Positions 1-9,300 of a stretch of 34,060 nucleotides of DNA are shown in pieces. The notes beneath the pieces are model-generated. The model saw only the letters and a list, made by a program, of their open reading frames with translations. It was not told the origin of the DNA and ran no database searches. The translations under genes were made by a program, and so were the position numbers. Origin of the DNA: Venturia oleaginea (Eukaryota > Ascomycota > Dothideomycetes > Venturiales > Venturiaceae); NCBI GenBank assembly GCA_013176395.1, contig JABMLP010000058.1, positions 1 to 34,060 of the forward strand, written 5' to 3'. The stretch's first letter is position 1, and each line of letters begins with the position of its first letter.

Positions 1-12
1 CGTCCCGTAATA
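1..12 (+). repeat. Right end of a D-family LTR cut by the window edge
   Basis: These 12 bases (CGTCCCGTAATA) are identical to the last 12 bases of both D LTRs, which end at 5231 and 10633. Directly after them the transposase remnant begins. They are best read as the 3' end of another D LTR that interrupts the transposase from the left. The match is short and the rest lies outside the window. Confidence 0.55.
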
Positions 13-876
13 GTGGGATGCGCTGTGAACTGAGCCGGGAGATCGCATGCGTTTCGATAGTATGGCCCGTTTAAACGCTGCAAACACGCCTACATCAAGC
101 GATTGTAGTATATGTGAGCAGTGAGGAGGCATAATTAGGATATCAATATTATGCTCCATGCAGTAGGCAATAAAATCGCCATCGATATGACTTCCATGGC
201 CATCCGCGACAAGTAAACGCTGGCGACCCGCAGCCTTCTCGCGGGTAAGAGGGTCCAAACATTGATTAACCACGCCAACCCAAGGTTATTCGAGGTCCAG
301 CCATTCTTGCTTGTTGCAAAGTGCCATCCCAGAGGTGATGATTCATTGATCCATCGCGTATTAACGTCCTGGCCTTTGAATATCAGGAGCGGCGCCAGCG
401 CTTCGCCTGCGGCATTGATGCACTCAATCACTGTTACCCACTTCTGTTTGCCTCCGATCACCTTGTACTTCTGTGTACTGTCGAGGTGTACAAGCACCTT
501 CAACGCCTGCTCTTCGCCAATACCAAATCCAGCCTCATCCATATTCCACATATGCGCAGGATCGTACTTATGCTCCTGGAGCATCTCTCCGACTGCGTCA
601 AACCAGCGTTTTACATGCTCATATGTTGCCCTCTCGTTGCGTACATGCTCTAGCTGACGAGCATATACTCCTGCTATCTCAGGATGTCTTTTTTGAAAGC
701 GCTGGATCCATTTATCGTTGATAGTGAAGCGTGGAGTGGTAGGTAGGATAAGATGTGACGCGTGCGTGTGGAATATGAATTGCGAGCTCTTTGAGCAACG
801 GGTTGGTAATATGAGTTCCAGTATTTGTGTATCGCTTAATCCAGCGTACAAGAGTATCTTCTTCCGCGATGGTAAG
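13..876 (-). pseudogene. pogo/Fot1-type (Tc1/mariner superfamily) DDE transposase, fragment
   Basis: Remnant of a cut-and-paste DNA transposase with an N-terminal CENP-B-type helix-turn-helix and a DDE catalytic core. Reading from 876 leftwards, the HTH part (TIAEEDTLVRWIKRY) is in one frame until about 740. A second frame then carries the rest of the HTH (DKWIQRFQKRHPEI) and the first catalytic motif (MWNMDEAGFG) until about 256. A third frame carries the second motif (VADGHGSH) and the PPHCSHILQSLDVGVF motif with the third acidic residue. Two indels therefore break the gene. Its 5' end is cut at 876 by the LTR of Gypsy A, and its 3' end at 13 by a D LTR tail. The longest open frame (135-935) starts inside the LTR and is not a real start. 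Terminal inverted repeats are not in the window. Family assignment is firm; function is lost. Confidence 0.85.
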
Positions 877-1165
877 TGTAAGAGTTCAACCCTCAAAGGT
901 GTTTCGCAAGTGAGAGAAGACTGCTTGTATTTCAAAGTATCTAAGTACAGAGAAGAAAGTGTAAGTACAGAAAGGATAGCTCGTATATATAATCCTCCTC
1001 TTACAATAGATCCTTCTAGAAAGTATCTTTAAATGGAAACGTGACAGCTTGCAAAATAGAACATGACAGCTTGCAAAATAGAACATGACAGCTTGCAGAA
1101 TAACAAGAGAACAATTGGAAATCCAGTCATGGATAAGCTAGAGAGAAGGATTCCATCCCTTAACA
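877..1165 (-). repeat. 3' LTR of Gypsy A (289 bp)
   Basis: Bounded by TG and CA, with ends TGTTAAGG and CTCTTACA on the minus strand. It contains three copies of a 22-bp unit (GACAGCTTGCAAAATAGAAC plus AT) from about 1043, against four in C and five in B. A TATATATAA box and the 11-nt self-primer sequence GTACTTAGATA are present, read on the minus strand. Confidence 0.9.
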
Positions 1166-4100
1166 TTATCCCCTCCCCCCCTCTCTTGTAGATCGATGTG
1201 AGCGTAGTCTCTGAGGGCGTAGTATAGGTCCGTCGTTTCAAGAACGTTGCCGTAGGCACTTTCAAAAGCGTCCAGAGCTGTAGTTTGTTGGAGTTCGCTA
1301 AGGGGTTCCCACGTAGGATCAACGTAGCCTACCCACTTAACTAAGACTTCTCGCGTTTGTTGTCGACCTCGCCGGCGCCATCTTGCGGCTAGAATAGCCT
1401 CGATACCGTATTCCTCGTCTCCTTGTTCAGTTACTATAGGAGGCGGCTGTGTATTATCTTGTATTTGTGAAGGTAGGGGATCTGTGCCAGCTCTCCTAAG
1501 TAAAGACGTATGAAATCGGTTGTGGATTCCTCTGGGTGTATCAAGCTCGTAAGACATTGAGTTGATAACTCGTGTAACTGTATACTTCCCATGAATCCAG
1601 TCTAGTTTCTTACAAGGACGTAGGGTTTTTACGTTCTTTAGGTTGAGCCAGACTTTGTCTCCCACTTTAAAAGAGTCAGCCGGAGCACGATCTCTATTAG
1701 AGTAGTATTCTTGCTGTTGCCGAGCTGATACCATTGACGTTTCTGCCCATTCTTGTGCGTCCTTCAATTTTGCTACAAGATCTTGTGCTTTTTCTTTTGG
1801 ATTCTTAGGGGTTTCCTGGGGAGCTTCAACAGTTCCTATATGCTCAATGTTATAACCGTGGGTTAAGAAGAAAGGCGATAGGCCCGTAGCTTGGTTTGGT
1901 CTATTATCGAGGCATATTTGAGCAATAGGCAGGAGCTCGACCCAGTCGTTCTGACTAAATGTACAGAACTTACGTAGATAGGCTTCAACTTCTTGATTTC
2001 TTCTTTCCGTAGATCCATCAGTCTCAGGGTGATACGCTGTAGAGAGTCTTCTCTCTATCTTAAGAAGGTGACAAACTTCTTTCCAGAAAGCATTAACAAA
2101 TTGCGTGTCCCTATCTGAGACTAGAGATCTAGGAAGCCAGTGTAATCTTACGTAGTTCTGCATAAATAGTTTTGCAAATCCTTCAGCTCCAAACTGTTCT
2201 TTAGGCACTGGGAACAGGATAGTTCCTTTACCCAAGCGGTCAGTAATAACGCAGAGTCTTGTGCATCTTTGGCTCTCTGGTAATTCGACTATGAAGTCTA
2301 CTGAAATATCTTGCCAGATACGGCTAGGGACAGGAAGAGGTTTAAGTAAACCTTTCTTTTTGTCTCGCCAGACTGAAGTTCTTCCGCAGACGTCACAATT
2401 GCGTATAAACTGACGTATATCTTGAGCAAATCCCGGCCAGTAGAACTGTCTGGAGAGAATAGCAATAGTAGCTTCTCGTCCAGGATGCCCTGATAGGACT
2501 GAATCGTGTATTTCTTGAATTACTCCTGTTAAGAGAGGCTCGTAGGAGGGCAACCAGATTCGGTCTCTATAGTAGAGCTGGTTATTTTCGACTTTACAAT
2601 CTCCTATAGAAGTAGGAACCTTTAGCTTAGATGGGAACTGCCTATCTTGCTTTAGAACGCTTTGGAAAATACGTCTGTAGTCTAGATCTCCTTCGAGTGC
2701 AGTTTCCCATCTATCCCTTAGATCACCTGAGAGAAAGGGATTTTGTATAAAGGGGATAGGTTCTTTGTCTACTTCTTGAGCATTTTCTTGGGCAGCTTCT
2801 TCTCTTGCAGGAGTCTTATCCTCTAGAACGTTAATCCAAAGCTTTGGAGGTAATAACGTCCTAGTTCTTTCAACGATTCTTGGGTCTTGAATATGCTTTG
2901 GAAGATCTTGATCCCTTCGAGTTAAGGCGTCTGGAACTACAGCTTGAGAACCTGAGCGGTAGCCTAGTTTGAAGTCAAACTTAGCTAGTATTTGCGCCCA
3001 TCTCATTTGTCTTTCGTTTAGTTCTCTCTTGACCATAAACTTTTCGAGATTTTTGTGATCTGTAAGGATAACAAAGGGTTGACTTAGGCTAAGTAGCTCG
3101 CTAGTCCAGTGTACTAGAGCTTTCACTATAGCCATAAGTTCCTTGTCATGGATGTCGTAATTACATTCAGCTGGGAGATGCTTTGTAGAGAAGAAAGCAC
3201 AGGGTCTCCAATTCCCTAGCTTATCTTGTTGACCAAGGACTGCTCCGGCTGCCCATCCGGATGCATCAGGTTCTACTCTTGTAGGACTGTCTTGATCAAG
3301 TGCTGCTAAGACAGGTTCCTTTTCGAACTCTCTCTTAAGTCTCTGGAAAGCCTCCTCTTGTTCCTTCCCCCAAACGAAAGGGAAATTCTTCATGGTAAGA
3401 CGAGTAAGAGGTTCTCTCATTGTTGAATTTCCACTGATGAAATCACGGTAGAAATTAGTAAAGCCTAGGAAGCCTCTTACTCCTCTTAGAGTAGTAGGTC
3501 TTTCCCATTCCTTAATTGCTCGTATCTTCTCCGGATCCATATGGAGTCCTGCCTTTGTATTGATAACAAAGCCTAGGTACTTGACTTCTTCAACGTTGAA
3601 TTCGCACTTCTTGATATCTAGGTACAGTCCAGCATCTAGACATTTTTGTAGAATCTTCTCTGTCTTAGATTCATGATCGTCAAGGCTTCCTTCAGAGTAT
3701 ATAAGTATGTCGTCTAGATAAGCTGAACAGAACTCATCTAAATATTGCCTTAAGACATAATTGATATATCTCTGAAATGTCGCAGGTGCGCCTGTTAAGC
3801 CAAAGGGAGTAACTAGCCATTCGAATAGACCATATCTAGTTCTAAAGGCAGTCTTGTATTCATCTCCCTGGGCTACACGAATTTCATGAAAAGCAGCAAT
3901 GACATCCAGCTTGCTTAGATTCTTAGCTCTTGCTAAAGCTAGTAAGGTTTCCTTAACCAGAGGTATAGGGTATCTATCCTTCCTAGTAATAGCATTGAGG
4001 GCACGGTAGTCTACACAGAACCGTAATCCTCCTCCTGGTTTCTTAACAAAAAGAACAGGAGATGCAGCATCTGATTTGCTTTCTCTGATAAAGCCTTTCT

Positions 4101-5067
4101 CCAGCAGTTCTGTAAGTGTTTTTCTCAAGACAAGAAGTTGCTCTCTACCCATACCATATAGAGGTCCCCAAGGGAGTTGCTTTCCTTCCTCTATAGGTAT
4201 CTCATGATCGAACCCAGGGCGAAAGGGAGGTAACTTAGCAGCTCTTTTTGGGTCAAATACCGCGATATACTTGTGAAATCTTTTCGGTAGTTTCTTACGG
4301 ATTTGTTCAAGGGTCAATGGTACCTTCGGCTTCAAGGCTTCGTCAAGATCCTTTAGAGTAATAGCGAAAACTCTAGAGAATTCTTTTCTCTTGATTGTTG
4401 ACGTGACAAGTTGGTGGAACTTAATAGAATTCATCTGTTGAATATCTAAGTTCTCTTGAAACCGGATGTCTTTGATACAAATATCTTTCCCCTTAAACGT
4501 AAGAGTGCCTTTGGATTCGTCAAGAATTGCTTTGGAGTCTTTTAGGAAGGGCCTTCCTAGTAAAAGATCTTCGAATTGCCCAGGAACGATGTAGGCAAAA
4601 GCGTTGCAACAGTATCCTCCTACATCAAGATTCATCTTAGCAATTCTCGTCACTTGGGTCTTTCCTTCTTTGAGAACTCCACCTATTATCCTAGGACTAA
4701 TAGGGAGCTGTTCAAGGTTCAATTGAGAGGCTTTCTCCTTGCTTATCGATGCGTAGCAGCTGGACCCATTATCAATTAGTCCTGTAAGAGAGTGTACATC
4801 ATTTATAATAACATTGGTATAAAAGAGTTGGGAAATCATCTTTGGCTGAAATTGTTTCCATTCTTTTTCTACCTGAGAGGAGTTTGAAGAAATGATATTG
4901 TTCACTTTTCGTACAGATTCTATTGATAATCTAGGTCTCTTCTGCTCACGCCTCCATCCACTACTTCGGATAGAGGCTACTCTTTTTCCGAGTAGTCTTC
5001 TCCTTCTTCCTCTTCTCCTTTCCCTTGCGCAATTTCCAGTTCTCTTCCTGGTAGTTGTTATGGGCAT
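1138..5067 (-). CDS. pol: Gypsy A Pol polyprotein (protease, RT, RNase H, integrase, chromodomain)
   Basis: Open frame of 1309 codons. The first four codons lie in the neighbouring D LTR, and the native Pol is normally reached by a -1 shift from gag, so this start is an artefact. Domains in order: aspartic protease with motif LIDNGSS near residue 99 (Asn where Ser or Thr is usual); reverse transcriptase with catalytic Asp in LSKLDV (388) and YLDD (450-453); RNase H with DASG (601), Glu 643 and TDHK (670); integrase zinc finger H854, H861, C891, C894 and core D924, D985, E1021; chromodomain at about 1222-1275 (VLVKWVGYVDPTWEPLSEL). After the chromodomain one A is missing relative to B (near 1237), so the last 32 residues are out of frame and run into the LTR. 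The catalytic parts look intact, but without gag and a 5' LTR the copy cannot act alone. Confidence 0.9.
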   Translation of the reverse strand: MPITTTRKRTGNCARERRRGRRRRLLGKRVASIRSSGWRREQKRPRLSIESVRKVNNIISSNSSQVEKEWKQFQPKMISQLFYTNVIINDVHSLTGLIDNGSSCYASISKEKASQLNLEQLPISPRIIGGVLKEGKTQVTRIAKMNLDVGGYCCNAFAYIVPGQFEDLLLGRPFLKDSKAILDESKGTLTFKGKDICIKDIRFQENLDIQQMNSIKFHQLVTSTIKRKEFSRVFAITLKDLDEALKPKVPLTLEQIRKKLPKRFHKYIAVFDPKRAAKLPPFRPGFDHEIPIEEGKQLPWGPLYGMGREQLLVLRKTLTELLEKGFIRESKSDAASPVLFVKKPGGGLRFCVDYRALNAITRKDRYPIPLVKETLLALARAKNLSKLDVIAAFHEIRVAQGDEYKTAFRTRYGLFEWLVTPFGLTGAPATFQRYINYVLRQYLDEFCSAYLDDILIYSEGSLDDHESKTEKILQKCLDAGLYLDIKKCEFNVEEVKYLGFVINTKAGLHMDPEKIRAIKEWERPTTLRGVRGFLGFTNFYRDFISGNSTMREPLTRLTMKNFPFVWGKEQEEAFQRLKREFEKEPVLAALDQDSPTRVEPDASGWAAGAVLGQQDKLGNWRPCAFFSTKHLPAECNYDIHDKELMAIVKALVHWTSELLSLSQPFVILTDHKNLEKFMVKRELNERQMRWAQILAKFDFKLGYRSGSQAVVPDALTRRDQDLPKHIQDPRIVERTRTLLPPKLWINVLEDKTPAREEAAQENAQEVDKEPIPFIQNPFLSGDLRDRWETALEGDLDYRRIFQSVLKQDRQFPSKLKVPTSIGDCKVENNQLYYRDRIWLPSYEPLLTGVIQEIHDSVLSGHPGREATIAILSRQFYWPGFAQDIRQFIRNCDVCGRTSVWRDKKKGLLKPLPVPSRIWQDISVDFIVELPESQRCTRLCVITDRLGKGTILFPVPKEQFGAEGFAKLFMQNYVRLHWLPRSLVSDRDTQFVNAFWKEVCHLLKIERRLSTAYHPETDGSTERRNQEVEAYLRKFCTFSQNDWVELLPIAQICLDNRPNQATGLSPFFLTHGYNIEHIGTVEAPQETPKNPKEKAQDLVAKLKDAQEWAETSMVSARQQQEYYSNRDRAPADSFKVGDKVWLNLKNVKTLRPCKKLDWIHGKYTVTRVINSMSYELDTPRGIHNRFHTSLLRRAGTDPLPSQIQDNTQPPPIVTEQGDEEYGIEAILAARWRRRGRQQTREVLVKWVGYVDPTWEPLSELQQTTALDAFESAYGNVLETTDLYYALRDYAHIDLQERGGGDNVKGWNPSL
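1166..1188 (-). other. Polypurine tract of Gypsy A
   Basis: The minus strand reads GAGAGGGGGGGAGGGGATAA immediately before the LTR. This is the expected plus-strand primer site of an LTR element. The same tract abuts the 3' LTR of B at 19441-19463. Confidence 0.85.
4972..5055 (-). pseudogene. gag: C-terminal remnant of Gypsy A Gag
   Basis: In the frame +1 to pol, this stretch reads ELEIAQGKGEEEEGEDYSEKE then a stop codon. It aligns with the acidic end of B and C Gag (EEVEEEDYSEKE then stop). Everything upstream, including capsid and zinc knuckle, is lost at the junction with the D LTR. The overlap with pol keeps the same gag-stop/pol arrangement as in B and C. Confidence 0.75.
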
Positions 5068-5231
5068 GGCCCATGGTTGGTATAGGCTAAGAGCCTAAGC
5101 CTGATTGAGCCTAGTATAGAGAAAGAACCTCATTGAGGTTCTCTGTTTGTAGATACCTTCACTCCTTAACTGAATCTAAACAATCTTTGGCTACGAGTAT
5201 GCTGCGTCTTTCCAGCTACCGTCCCGTAATA
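5056..5231 (+). repeat. 5' LTR of Gypsy D (176 bp)
   Basis: Begins TGTTATGGGC and ends CCGTCCCGTAATA, ending in TA instead of the usual CA. It contains TATA-like TATAGG and TATAGA, a perfect 9-bp inverted repeat at 5124-5142 (AGAACCTCA, one base, TGAGGTTCT), and AACTGAATCTA at 5168-5178, the proposed 5' end of the RNA. Confidence 0.92.
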
Positions 5232-5242
5232 TAGATTCAGTT
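5232..5242 (+). other. Self-complementary primer binding site of Gypsy D
   Basis: TAGATTCAGTT directly follows the 5' LTR and is the exact reverse complement of AACTGAATCTA at 5168-5178 inside the same LTR. The match is exactly 11 nt and does not extend on either side. Tf1 and sushi-type elements prime with the first 11 nt of their own RNA, so this is read as a self-priming site, not a tRNA site. Confidence 0.75.
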
Positions 5243-5265
5243 CTTTACAAACCTAGGTGTACTTG

Positions 5266-6360
5266 ATGCGTAGCAACAGTACCCTATCGACTCCTACAAC
5301 CTACACCCCTACTACCGACGACGACCCAATCGCGAGCATTACGCAAGGAATCGACAAACTCTCAATGGCTCGAGCAAATTCGCCTGACACCGTACAACAA
5401 TTGGTGGCAGCTCTGACCGCAGTCAGTGTTGATGGGAACACCGGTGCAAAAGCTATTGCATGGCCTAAATGGGACGGGAAAAGAGACAACTACACGCTGT
5501 TCAGATGGCAGATCAAGACAAAAATCACTGTTGAAAATGGGAAGCTTGGAAGCAATCAAGGAATATGCGCGAACATCTTCAACGGGCTTCCGACAGAGAA
5601 ACAACAACGCGTCATCCAATGGCTAAGCAATGGAGAGCAACATGACAACTACGAACCCGAGTCCTTTATCAAGCATATGGACGACAAGTTCTTAGATCAT
5701 GAAGCGGAAGCTAAAGCTCTCGACGAGCTGAACAAGATTAGCCAAGGCAGCAGACAACCGTTCGAAGACTTCCGCCAGCAGTTCGAACAACTGACATCGC
5801 ACGATGGATCCCTAGCGCCGCAAAGAGCCTCAAAGATCACTATCATGAACAACGCGCTCAACTACTCCCTCCAACAGACCTTGAAATCAGTGCGATTGTC
5901 CAGGGACGACTACGACACTTACGTAAAAGATGTACAGTACTTCGCGACGAAGACAGAGGCTCTATCCCACCAACGCCGCTATCCAGGTACGGATAAGGAG
6001 ACGCCAACGACTCGAGGGAGGCCACAATCACCCCAAACAGTCAGTCGTGACGCAGAAGGCGATGTCGAAATGACTGGCATCAACGCCCTTTCAGCGCAGA
6101 TCGCAGCACTGATAGCTCGGGTCGATACACTCGGAAAGGATGCGAAGAAGGACCGACGACCTAGAGCGAAATGGCGATCCCAAACAGAGTTCTTGGCACT
6201 TATACAAGCGGGCAAATGCGGGCGCTGTAAGAAGCCCAAGCACCATCCGAACGTATGCGAATTCCGACCAGCAACACGTCCAAAGACTCAGGTCACTGCG
6301 GTAATCACACAGCATACCGATGACTCCCTACAGGAAGCCTCATCAGAGTCGGAAAACTAG
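5266..6360 (+). CDS. gag: Gypsy D Gag
   Basis: Structural protein of 364 residues from the first in-frame ATG (MRSNSTL); a longer frame from a GTG at 5257 is not needed. It has a Ser/Thr-rich start and a capsid-like helical middle (KWDGKRDNYTLFRWQIKTKI and QPFEDFRQQFEQLTSHDGS, resembling retrotransposon Gag). A charged Pro/Arg stretch follows. Near the C-terminus is a CX2CX4HX4C zinc knuckle, CGRCKKPKHHPNVC. It should form the virus-like particle and bind element RNA. It ends TCG GAA AAC TAG, and pol lies in the -1 frame, overlapping from 6324. Confidence 0.9.
   Translation: MRSNSTLSTPTTYTPTTDDDPIASITQGIDKLSMARANSPDTVQQLVAALTAVSVDGNTGAKAIAWPKWDGKRDNYTLFRWQIKTKITVENGKLGSNQGICANIFNGLPTEKQQRVIQWLSNGEQHDNYEPESFIKHMDDKFLDHEAEAKALDELNKISQGSRQPFEDFRQQFEQLTSHDGSLAPQRASKITIMNNALNYSLQQTLKSVRLSRDDYDTYVKDVQYFATKTEALSHQRRYPGTDKETPTTRGRPQSPQTVSRDAEGDVEMTGINALSAQIAALIARVDTLGKDAKKDRRPRAKWRSQTEFLALIQAGKCGRCKKPKHHPNVCEFRPATRPKTQVTAVITQHTDDSLQEASSESEN
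6349..6360 (+). promoter_or_regulatory. Candidate -1 ribosomal frameshift site, gag/pol of D
   Basis: Gag reads TCG GAA AAC TAG; the -1 frame reads GTC GGA AAA CTA and continues into pol. The pol frame has a stop (TGA) at 6321, so a shift must occur between 6324 and the gag stop. No pol ATG is found until 6464, just ahead of the protease. The site resembles the one in B and C (TCG GAA AAA GAG TAG), but it is not a canonical X XXY YYZ heptamer. Confidence 0.55.
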
Positions 6361-6368
6361 CTACCCTT

Positions 6369-9300
6369 GTGCATCGTCGCGCACGAGGGTCTGAAGTAGA
6401 TGTACATGGCGAAGACATTACAAAGCTACCAGGCATAAGAGAAATCAAAGCAGCAAAGGATAGGATGGAAAGTACACCCTTCTTGATAGATACCTTGATC
6501 AACGGAACTTCTTTCACCGAATCCTTCTTTGATAACGGCTGCCTCCCTTATGCTGCTTTCAGCGAGAAGAGTGTCCAAACACATCGTCTACCGCGCATCC
6601 CAATTGACACCAAACAATTGGCACTGGCTAAAGAGAGCCACGAGAACGGAGAAGACCTCCGTATTACGCACATGACCTACGCTACGATCGACATTGATGG
6701 TCGAGCAGAGCGAGTCTATGGGTATATAGTGAAAGGATTGAGCTTCCCTATTATCCTAGGCAAGGCATGGGCAGAGAGAAACTGGGTGCGATATATAGCA
6801 GCTAAGAGAAAGCTGCTTATTGGTCAAGGATCCCAGCGCATCACGGTAAGAGAAAAGGGGTGGCTAGAACAGAACACCAAAGCGCGAGACCGGCTCGCTC
6901 ACGTGCGGGCGGCTTGTCTAGTGTCAGGATCTGTATTTGCAGCTATTGTTGGAAGGGCCCAGCGACGGTTGAGAAGAGATGGACCGGATGGTACACAAGT
7001 GCTGGCTATCTCGATGTCGGATATCAACAAGGCCCTAAGCAAGTTAGCAGAAAGAAAAGAGAGAAAGACTGAGGAAGAAATCCGACAAGAGATACCAGAA
7101 GAAATAGCAGAGCATGCTGATGCCTTTCTCGACGACGAAGACGGAGAGATCGCGCCCCATCAAGAGGGTCGCGATCACGTTATCGAATTGATACGAGATG
7201 AACAAGGTCGCGAGGCAGAAGTTCCTTGGGGCCCATTATACGGCATGTCGAGGGAAGAGCTATTAGTCCTACGAAAAACACTTTCGGACTATATGGACAA
7301 GGGCTGGATACGCGCCAGCAACTCACCAGCGGCAGCCCCAGTCTTATTTGTAAGGAAACCAGGTGGAGGCATTCGGATGTGTGTAGACTATCGGGCACTG
7401 AATCGAATCACTCGATCGGACCGCTACCCATTGCCACTAATCCGAGAAACCCTACGAAATCTAGCAACAGCGCGTTGGTACACCAAACTTGACGTCAGAG
7501 CGGCATTTCATCGGCTCCGCATCAAGCACGGCGATGAGTGGAAAACGGCTTTTCGCACTCGATTTGGACTATTCGAATGGCTAGTTACCCCCTTCGGACT
7601 AGCTGGCGCACCCGCGAGCTTTCAACGATACATCAACGGAGTCCTACGGGAATCCCTAGATATCTGCTGTTCAGCCTACATGGACGATGTCTTGATATGG
7701 AGCGACGGCGACTATCTGGATCACATGGTTAAGGTTAACCAAATTCTTGCCAAGCTCAAGACTGCTGGACTTCGGCTAGACTTAAGCAAGTGCGAGTTTG
7801 CTGTTCAGGAGGTCAAATATCTGGGGTTCATTATCACTGCAGGAGAAGGGATCAAAGTCGACCCAGAGAAAGTTGCCGCGATTAAAGAATGGGAGGCTCC
7901 AGTCAATGTCACAGGCGTACGCTCCTTCCTAGGCTTTGCAAATTTCTACCGAGACTTCATCGACAACTTCTCAGAGCTCTCCGACCCCTTAATCAAGTTA
8001 ACACGGAAGGCCGTCGCTTTTGTCTGGAACAAAGAACATGAGAACGCCTTTCAAGTCTTGAAGGAGCTATTCATCTCCGGCCCAATACTGGCTCACTGGA
8101 ATCCAGACCTGGATACGGTACTCGAGTGCGACTGCTCTGGCTACGCGCTGGGAGGCACGTTGTCGCAGAAGGATATGAAAGGAAAACTACGACCAGTAGC
8201 ATACTTCTCCCGCAAGCTCACTGCGGCTGAATGTAACTACGAGATCCACGATAAAGAATTACTGGCAGTAATCAAGTCCATTGAACACTGGAGAGGAGAA
8301 CTACGCAGTGTTGCAGCACCTTTCAAAGTCCTTACCGATCACAAGAATCTCCGCTACTTTATGACAGCGCAGCGTTTGTCAGAGAGACAAGCAAGATGGT
8401 CGCTAATTCTATCTGAGTACCAATTCCAGCTGGAATTTCGCGCCGGAAAACTAGCGCAAAGACCAGACGCACTATCAAGAAGACATCAAGATATGCCACA
8501 TGACAAGAACGACGAGAGACTACAAGGGCGAGTGGCCCAGTTGATCAAGGACGAATGGCTTCCTCCTCTTTCCGAGAGGACGACCGAAACAATCGCAATA
8601 CAAGCCCTTATCTGCCCAGTCAATACACCGAATACATCCAATAGTACATGGGACGTTATACGGGAGCCCCAGCAAAATACTGGACTGGACGGTCGACACC
8701 AGCTGACTGCCGAAAACGGTCAACACCGGTCCACTACTAGGTACGGTCAAAACCGGTCAGTTGCAAAAGGATGCGATCTTTTCGAGAAACCAGAGTTACA
8801 ACTTCTCTGGGATCGCGCAATAGCAGAGGACCAATCCTACGAAGCTATTCATACGGCTATAGTTACTGGCGAACGTTCCTTTCCTCCAGAGCTCAAGTTG
8901 TCGGTACAGCTACCCGAATGCGAAGTAGACGACCACGGCGCGGTCACGAGAAGAGGGATCCTATGGGTACCAGATTGGGAACCGCTGCGAACAACGCTGG
9001 TCCAACAAACTCACGATTCCCATGTTACTGGACACCCAGGGAGAGATAGCACGCTTGCGATTCTATCCAGAAGTTTCTTTTGGCCCCAACAATACAAGAC
9101 AGTCCCGCAGTTTGTACGTAATTGCGACGTATGTGGGAGAACAGGAATATGGCGTGATAAGAAGCGAGGTCTTCTGAAACCACTTCCAATCCCGGCCCGC
9201 TTCCACAGCGAGCTATCAATCGATTTCATGACTGATTTGCCCGCGGAGGAAAACGGCCCAAAATACCTCATGGTTATCACAGATCGCCTCCTCAAAAGTG

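Larger units (their letters stand above)
877..5055 (-). mobile_element. Ty3/Gypsy chromovirus copy A, 5'-truncated
   Basis: Minus-strand LTR retrotransposon of the same family as copies B and C. It retains a 3' LTR (877-1165), polypurine tract, whole pol, and the last 20 or so codons of gag. The rest of gag, the leader and the 5' LTR are missing: the element stops at 5055 against the 5' LTR of D. The left flank GTAAG is transposase sequence, so A entered the DNA transposon. Its pol-downstream part and LTR match B almost base for base, but upstream of about 2860 it diverges (see findings). Confidence 0.9.

Noticed and set aside
262..1032. Plus-strand open frames over the transposase and LTR
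   Set aside because: They are antisense shadows of the minus-strand transposase, which has clear DDE motifs, and of the A LTR.
5046..5055. GTAGT as a target-site duplication of D
   Set aside because: The right flank of the 3' LTR is GAACA, so there is no match.
5257..5265. GTG at 5257 as the gag start of D
   Set aside because: An in-frame ATG follows at 5266; GTG initiation is not expected in a fungus.
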